Below are positions 58,280 through 64,000 of a stretch of DNA of 64,000 bases, one piece after another; position 1 is the stretch's first letter; every line of letters starts with the position of its first letter. Source of the stretch: Cenococcum geophilum 1.58 (lineage: Eukaryota; Ascomycota; Dothideomycetes; Gloniales; Gloniaceae); assembly GCA_001692895.1 (NCBI GenBank), contig KV748254.1, positions 124,001 to 188,000 of the forward strand, given 5' to 3'. The translations under genes and the position numbers were made by a program. The notes below the pieces were generated by a model. The model had not been told where the DNA came from, ran no database searches, and worked only from the letters and a program-made list of their open reading frames with translations.

Positions 58280-58565
58280 TAATTTATAAAAGCTTAGTTA
58301 AAAGAATAGAATCTATTAGTAGCCAGTAAACTAGAATTCCAAGATAAGGATTAGAAGAAGGTCGAGGAAAGGACATGTCTATATATATGGCGCCAAGGCT
58401 CGGTCAAGCCCCTAACTAGGGTCTATAACAGTGTCGTAATATTATTAGGGGTTTAGCTAGGGTCTTGGCGCTATATATATAGACATATCCTTCCCTCTAC
58501 CTTCTTCTAATTCTTAGCTTAATATTTAAGTCTATAAACTACTAATTATATAAGCTTTACTATAT
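58280..58565. repeat. Head-to-head inverted pair of the 45529-type LTR
   Basis: 58330-58415 and 58447-58535 are reverse complements over some 85 bases (a GGCGCCAAGG / CTTGGCGC core, then TATATATAGACAT). Both resemble 45550-45650. Two copies in opposite orientation abut near 58430. Confidence 0.75.
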
Positions 58566-59183
58566 CTAAGAAGGTAGGAATAGCTTAGGCGGCGTTATAG
58601 AACCCGGATATAGTAGAAGGTAAGGTAGTCGCATTAGATGCAGAGGCCGTAAATATAAGGTGACAGGCTCCGCACCACCCAGCCATAGCACAAACCCACA
58701 AAAGGTAAGCGAGTGACTGGCAAGATGCTAGGCACGGCTGTGCGGAACAACATATATACTTCGCCACCTAACAGTAAAGGCCGACATCGCCGTTGCTAGT
58801 GTTAGATTTAACCCGGCAATTAAATCAGATATATATTTAGAACTTATAGAGATAGCCCGCATATTATTAAGGATCTAATTAAGTGGTGGATAAGGTGGTG
58901 GCTGAGGAGCGATTGATAAGAATTTTTTATAGAAATCAAAGTTCGTAATAAAGTTTAAAGTTCAAGCCCTAAGCTAAGCCTAATTAGGCGATTTCTAAGC
59001 AAAATCGACATTCTCCGAAATGCCTCGCACTTAATTACGAAAATATTATTCGACTACCAAATATGCACTTATCAAGTAGATCTTTTAGCGATGTCGTGTA
59101 GGCGTCACAGGCGCAATTTAGGGCTACTATGGGCCTTATGCAGTGACTATTTACTAATAAAATTTAAAGGTAAAATAAAAATT
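58566..59183. other. Transition from AT-rich to ordinary DNA, no gene
   Basis: Composition becomes normal from about 58600. Short frames such as 58585-58767 (minus) have no motif and no start context that supports them. Nothing else is recognised. Confidence 0.5.
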
Positions 59184-59378
59184 TAAGGGGTCGTTCGGTT
59201 GCACCTCCGTTACGAATATGGAGGCTCCATATTGTAACGGAACCGGAGCTCAAATATGGAAATGAGGGTGTCGTTCGGTAGATCTGACGCCGTTTGAATA
59301 TGGAGCTCCTCCATATCGGTAAGCGCGTCAAATTTGCAAGCTATACCGTATACAGTAGTTGAAATGGAGTTCTTGGCT

Positions 59379-59476
59379 CCGTTTCAATATGTAGCTTCGA
59401 GCTCCTGTTCCATATTCCGTTTCAATATGTAGCTTCGAGCTCCTGTTCCATATTCCGTTTCAATATGGAGCTCTCG
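59379..59476 (+). repeat. 38-base tandem repeat inside the MITE
   Basis: Two identical 38-base units (59379-59416 and 59417-59454, starting CCGTTTCAATATGTAGC) plus a partial third. Confidence 0.85.
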
Positions 59477-59590
59477 CATACGCGCCAAAGTGACGACTCC
59501 ACGCACCCTGATCGCGATACTGCTGTCGCATTTGCAAGCTTTATATAATATTATTATTTTAACCTTTATAATGGCAATAAGCTTGTTTTT

Positions 59591-59626
59591 AGGGCGTCGC
59601 GGGCGTCGCGGGCGTCGCGGGCGTTG
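59591..59626 (+). repeat. 9-base GGGCGTCGC tandem repeat
   Basis: Four units, the last with one change, encoding the Arg-Gly-Arg run of the MITE-internal open frame. Confidence 0.85.
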
Positions 59627-59982
59627 CTGTAACTCTACTACGGCTCGTACGGGAGGTGGGCAAAGATGTAGGAAACGGAGAGGGCGTTGGCCGAGGAGGA
59701 GGCTCCATTGCTACACCAAAGTAGAGAGTCGCGATAGAGGCCCGGTGGCAGAGAGGGGCTCATTCGAATCGCTCACCGACGTCAATCACGCATTATGCGA
59801 AGTCAATCTGGAGCCTCATTATGGAGCCTCATTATGGAGCCTCAACCGAACAATCGACTCAATTACATATTCAAATGAGCCACGGTAGTAGCCGCCACTA
59901 ATTATAAAATGGGCGACACTAAAAGGCGCACGGATTGAACAGATTATGAAATGGAGGCGATTTGCAACCGAACAACCCCTAA

Positions 59983-61632
59983 AGCATATAGCGCAACAGT
60001 TTTAAATGGCTTCGCGATTGGCGGTATAGATGCAGCGTTAGTAAGCCTTAACTCGGCTACACCACCTTATAATTGGCCTAATCTTTGAAAGAACCATTCC
60101 GGAATAAAGCAATTAATTCGGAATCAGCCCGCCAAAAGTGATACACGACTCGTTCCTCTTTGAGGTCGACCGCGTTCCGGCATGAAGCAAGAATATTCCG
60201 GCATACGTAGTAATCCGGTATTGGGCAGAACAATGACGGAGGGGGGCTTTGTGCCGTATTACTCTTCCCATAAGTATGTGTAGGCTCTTCAGATCCGAGC
60301 GATGAAAAAAGGCGAGGGTTTCGATAAAAATCAGGAAGAGGGGGTACACGCGATGTTGGTCGCCACCTTCCGTTGAGAAATTCCATCGACTCTGCTTGGC
60401 GGTTCTACCCGTTCCCAGAGGTTTTGTCGATGCTGTTGGGATCATTCGAAATAAAGCGGTCGACAAATGGGCTGCAGGGTTGCAGGATTGCAATGCCGAG
60501 CGATTTCTCGGCAAGGAATGTACTATTTCCGTAACAAAGGGTGTCGTAGACTGTGAAGGATCTTATTGACTATAGTCACAACCATTGAGCGTTTGAAGTA
60601 TTGGGTTTAGCTGCGAACCTGAGCAATCATCGACGCGCACCACAGCAAGTTGCAGCGCGGTGGAGTCTTGGTCAAGCTAAGAGTTTTGGTCAAGCTAAGA
60701 GTTTTAAGAATAAGCTTGACACTCGGGCACAGGAGTGGTTGAGTATATTTACTGGTTGTAGCAGATGTCAGACCAAATTTCAAAAGATTCTAAGTCGACC
60801 AGCAGTTGTCGCACGAATGTAAATAAGGCTGAGCCAGGTTGAAATGGGGGCCTTAAATCTGAACGGCGCAATGCGACGTGGCTTGCAGACATAAAGCTGT
60901 ATCGATATGCCACCCCCAAAGCGATGGTACAGAGGAGTTTTTCTTGTCTACAAGGGGGTAACATGAACGGATTATTAGCGGCTCTGCGGATTTATAGGGA
61001 GAAAGTGAACATTCTCATTAAATTCTATGCCAAGGCGCTGCTAATCCGCCCCCCTTGTATTACCTGGTAAAAGCGGGACCTCGGGGGCCACATGGCAGCG
61101 TGGCCCGTTCGGCGGCAGCATCTCCACGGCATGCCGCCGCTCGGGCTTTGCATATTTGCGCCATCACCAACGTCGACTTTTGCTCGAATCGCCTTCCAAT
61201 CCCGGCCCGCCCTGCATTGATTTAAGATGAACAAGGTCTATTGTTCGCCCTGCCAGTTCCCACAATTGCTGACAGGCTTGCTGGAGGTCAGCAACGCATG
61301 CCATTGGCGACCTGCATCCTCGGCTGAGGGACTTGATGCGTTGACTATGGGGTCCAAGGGGGCCTGGCCTGCATCATCAGCTCGGGTTTTGGGCTCCACC
61401 AGCATACGTCTCACTTTAGCAGCCTTGCGCCCATAAAGAACTTGCTTCAACCCAGGCCGACAACTTCAACTCCTAAGGCTTCCAACTACATATCCATTCA
61501 CGATTCATCGAATACATGACCTTGTCACAGGCGAACGGGTAAGCATTGCTTCTTTATTCCGAGTCACAGTTGGTTGCCCAAGGCTTAGAAGAACGGGCGG
61601 GATTTTGTTGTCGCAAGAGCGAAAGAGAAGCC
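59983..61632. other. Ordinary-composition intergenic DNA upstream of the HET gene
   Basis: Several short overlapping frames on both strands (for example 60078-60514 minus, 61025-61450) lack domains, introns with consensus, or supporting context. An 18-base duplication (TTGGTCAAGCTAAGAGTT) is at 60668-60703. An imperfect inverted pair around GGCGGATTA/TAATCCG flanks about 60950-61065. The HET promoter is presumably between 61240 and 61600, but no specific site is evident. Confidence 0.5.
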
Positions 61633-63941
61633 ATGGTTTCAGTCTGCAAGACATGTCGAGGCTTGCAGACGTCGCAAAGAACGACTGGAGACGGAACCAG
61701 TGGGGCCCTGCAGTGGTTCAGCACTACTTTACCGGTTTTACGGCGATCAGCCACGGCAGGATGCCGAGGATGTGCTCTGATTCTCCAAGGGGTTCTCTTA
61801 CATCATGACAAATTTGTCGGTGTGAGCGAAGATAGACTCAAGATTTCTGCCGAATCATTCATTCCTGGTCCAGACAAGCATAGTGTGCAGGGCCATCTTT
61901 CCGTCGAGCTGCGATGGAAGTTGAGAGATGACGCCGAAGCGGACGCGCCAGAGCTAGATTATGAGGAGAAATACCCGGATCTGAAGTTGGAGTTTTACAC
62001 TGAGAAAGGTACGTTCTTAAGGTGTTCCTCGTCTTCTTCGTCTTTGAACCGAAAGTATTTGATCCAGTAACTCGACCCCTTTCTTTCGCCTTAATTTTGG
62101 GGATCCCTGTGCAAGGCAGTGCCAGCACTCTCATGCTCCTTTGGTTAACATCGGCAGATGGGCAATCTCCATTCTCTGCGATTGGGCGCGGAATTCGCAT
62201 TTCGCAAGATCCCCTTACAGACGCCGGTCTTGAGGTGGTTAGGGCTATGATAGCACGTTGCCTTTCGGATCATCCCAAGTGCCAGAATACCAAGTCAGGA
62301 CACCTCCCAAAAAGATTTGTGGCGGTCACATCTGATGATGGGTCCAACGGGGTGAAAATTTATGAGCCAATCGACGACACTGTGGAGTATCTCACCTTAT
62401 CTCATTGTTGGGGGTCCAAACAAAATATCTTGAAGACGATGAAGTCTACACTTACTTCTTATCGCCGAAACATCCCCTGGTCGTCATTGCCAAAAACGTT
62501 TCAGGATGCTGTTGCTATAACCAGGTCACTAGGCTTTCAATATCTTTGGATTGATTCGTTGTGCGTAGTCCAAGACGATCCTTATGATTACCTCGATGAG
62601 TCTCACAAAATGTCCGACATTTACTCCGGCTCTTTTCTTACAATTGCTGCAACCTCTGCCCCTGATAGCAGTCACGGTTGCTTCATGCCAAAACAGCAGC
62701 CATTCAAGATACAGGTGACAGACGCCAGTGGTTCTCTTTACAAGATATTTGTCCGCGAGCAGCCTTCTCACCACAGCTTTAAAGGCCAATTCAATGAGGA
62801 CGATCACATGAATGACTGGGTAATACCATTCAACTGTCAAGATGCGGCGAATATGCAGACACCTCTTCTGAAGCGTGCTTGGGCTTACGAAGAACGTCTC
62901 CTTTCAACACGAGTCTTGCACTTTACGCAGAGTGAGATGATCCTTGAATGCATGGAGGGCATTCAGTGCGAATGTGGTCGGATTGACAATCCGATGTATG
63001 ATCCTCGCACAACAGACACCATCAAACGCGAGCTCGCCAATTATACGAGAACAAATGATATTCTTGCAGAGGCACACGATGGACTATGCAACGGTATTGA
63101 TGCTGTTGCGTCTCAGCTCGCAGATACTAGACTGGATACCGACGATACTCAAAAGTCGAAGGTTAAAGAAGAACTCATTCAGCTTTGGAGTTACATCATC
63201 ACCGAGTATACGGCCCGTGATCTCACCTTTGATCGTGACAGGCTTCTGGCTATCGCTGGCATTGCTCGGCAGTTACTACGCTACCCGATCCTGGGTTCAT
63301 ATATCGCAGGCCATTGGACGTGCAGCACCCTGAATTTATTGTGGTATCCAAGCGATGCTTCTCATTCCAGAAGATCTTCATCTTCAAAGGTTCCAACTTG
63401 GTCATGGGCCTCGGTTGAAGGCTCTCCCATCTATTTCGATAATACTACAGCTATGGACCTCGCATGTACGGTAAACTTCCCATGCGACGTTGGACGCAAC
63501 GGTGGTGGCTTGCAAAAATGGGCACCTACATCCGGTGACAGGATAGAAATATCTGCCGCCATGGCAGCCGAAGTCGTGCTGCGTCTCGACTCCGCCCATG
63601 AATATAGCCTAACAAAGAATGGCGTCAGCGTGGAATTTACACCAGACGTTAGCAAGTCACGAGGCCACGAACAATTGGTACCAGGGGAAACTCTTATATG
63701 TGTTTTGGCTAGTATGACGTATCGATCTTCCATAATCGGCTTTGTTCTTAAGCCCATGGATTCACAGCCGAACAGTTATACTTATCGTCGAATTGGCCGT
63801 TTCGAATGCTACGAATGCGAATTTAACGTGAATTCGGATGATCCAGGAGATGCTGAAGCTTTGCTCGGGTTATGGTTCCCCGAAGTCGAGGATATGACAG
63901 AACTTGACAATAGTCCAAGAAGAATATTTTCTGTCATTTGA
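61633..63941 (+). CDS. HET-domain protein (heterokaryon incompatibility family), 2 exons
   Basis: This is a fungal HET-domain protein. Members of the family control vegetative incompatibility and related cell-death responses in filamentous ascomycetes; the partner and trigger of this one are unknown. Exons 61633-62008 and 62116-63941 (GT-AG intron of 107 bases) total 2202 bases, 733 residues. A Cys-rich N-terminus (CKTCRGL...GCRGCALIL) precedes the HET domain at about 217-375: EYLTLSHCWG, LPKTFQDAVAITRSLGFQYLWIDSLCVVQDD, then KMSDIYSGSFLTIAATSA and HGCF. Further on are LLKRAWAYEERLLSTRVLHF and VPTWSWASVEG, also typical. The C-terminal part has no recognised repeat or NACHT-type domain. ATG 61633 is chosen for its CCATGG context and the family-like start; an in-frame ATG at 61546 would add 29 residues. 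The frame is intact and codon use is normal. Confidence 0.9.
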
Positions 63942-64000
63942 TGTCATGCTTAATCTTCTTTTGCGTTTACTCACTTGGAGCTTTACATGTCTCTCTAATT
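63942..64000. other. 3' flank of the HET gene, window end
   Basis: Only 59 bases follow the stop codon. No terminator motif can be judged. Confidence 0.5.

Larger units (their letters stand above)
59187..59979. mobile_element. Harbinger/Tourist-like non-autonomous element, TSD TAA
   Basis: The inverted ends GGGGTCGTTCGGTTGCA (59187-59203) and 59963-59979 match 16/17. They are flanked by TAA at 59184-59186 and 59980-59982. A 3-base TWA duplication with ends of this kind fits PIF/Harbinger MITEs. Further TCGTTCGGT and ATATGGAGCTC words repeat inside. It is not RIP-mutated. An open frame at 59490-59888 (Arg-Gly-Arg repeats) lies within it and has no recognised domain; I do not call it a gene. 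Confidence 0.85.

Noticed and set aside
58585-58767. 60-codon minus-strand frame
   Set aside because: No motif, no intron signals, and it lies in the transition zone next to LTR fragments.
60078-60514. Overlapping minus-strand frames of 102 and 133 codons
   Set aside because: They overlap in different frames, lack any domain, and show no coding bias evident by eye; left as intergenic.
1-64000. CRISPR array, prokaryotic operon or phage defence system
   Set aside because: The tandem repeats are contiguous minisatellites without unique spacers, and the genes have spliceosomal introns; the window is fungal.

Overview
The window looks like chromosomal DNA of a filamentous ascomycete (Pezizomycotina). 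It has two intact protein genes with short GT-AG introns (87, 109 and 107 bases), one of them a HET-domain gene, a family greatly expanded in these fungi. Most of the rest is very AT-rich transposon DNA that carries the mark of repeat-induced point mutation (RIP). Transposon reading frames can be followed for kilobases, but they are broken mainly by TAG codons where the families have Gln or Trp, and by G-to-A changes in catalytic acidic codons (Asp to Asn, Glu to Lys). The species cannot be named from the sequence alone.

Layout. 1-3475: low-complexity arrays and one strong palindrome. 3476-8247: a nearly full-length, RIP-inactivated Helitron Rep/helicase on the minus strand. 8509-9880: small repeats and the C-terminal end of a Tad1-like LINE. 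10080-14978: a chromodomain Ty3/Gypsy element on the plus strand (Gypsy-1) with a deleted RT core and an antisense solo LTR in its integrase. 14979-17618: a 174-base tandem repeat split by a complete Tc1/mariner-type element. 17600-19547: short repeats and a 150-base MITE. 19548-42813: one Ty3/Gypsy element (Gypsy-2, minus) blown up to 23 kb by nested insertions: a MITE, a TG...CA element that itself holds a Pogo/Fot transposon, an ORF1-only LINE, and an 11-kb Gypsy element (Gypsy-3) that itself holds two solo LTRs. 42814-46864: unassigned AT-rich DNA, hairpins and a young solo LTR.

A clean gene island lies at about 46.8-48.9 kb. It encodes the Uba4/MOCS3-type E1-like and rhodanese protein of tRNA thiolation and urmylation. 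It is followed by more degraded DNA and by a complete Gypsy element (Gypsy-4, 50444-57143) with 305-base LTRs and a perfect TTTAG target duplication. Gypsy-4 holds a solo LTR in its 5' LTR and a GC-rich SINE-like insertion in its RT. From about 57.2 to 58.6 kb there are more solo LTRs. From 59.2 kb the composition becomes ordinary, with a Harbinger/Tourist-like MITE at 59187-59979 and a complete HET-domain gene at 61633-63941.

The most useful result is the order of events. Target-site duplications and matching empty sites in the same window allow at least ten insertions to be placed relative to one another. Heavily mutated elements can be separated from several clean, apparently later insertions (20792, 32867, 39282, 45529, 53930, 59187). 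I found no clear sign of a new defence system or biosynthetic system. The least explained pieces are the unidentified frame downstream of the Gypsy-3 integrase, the SINE-like unit, and the degenerate block at 43300-44290.
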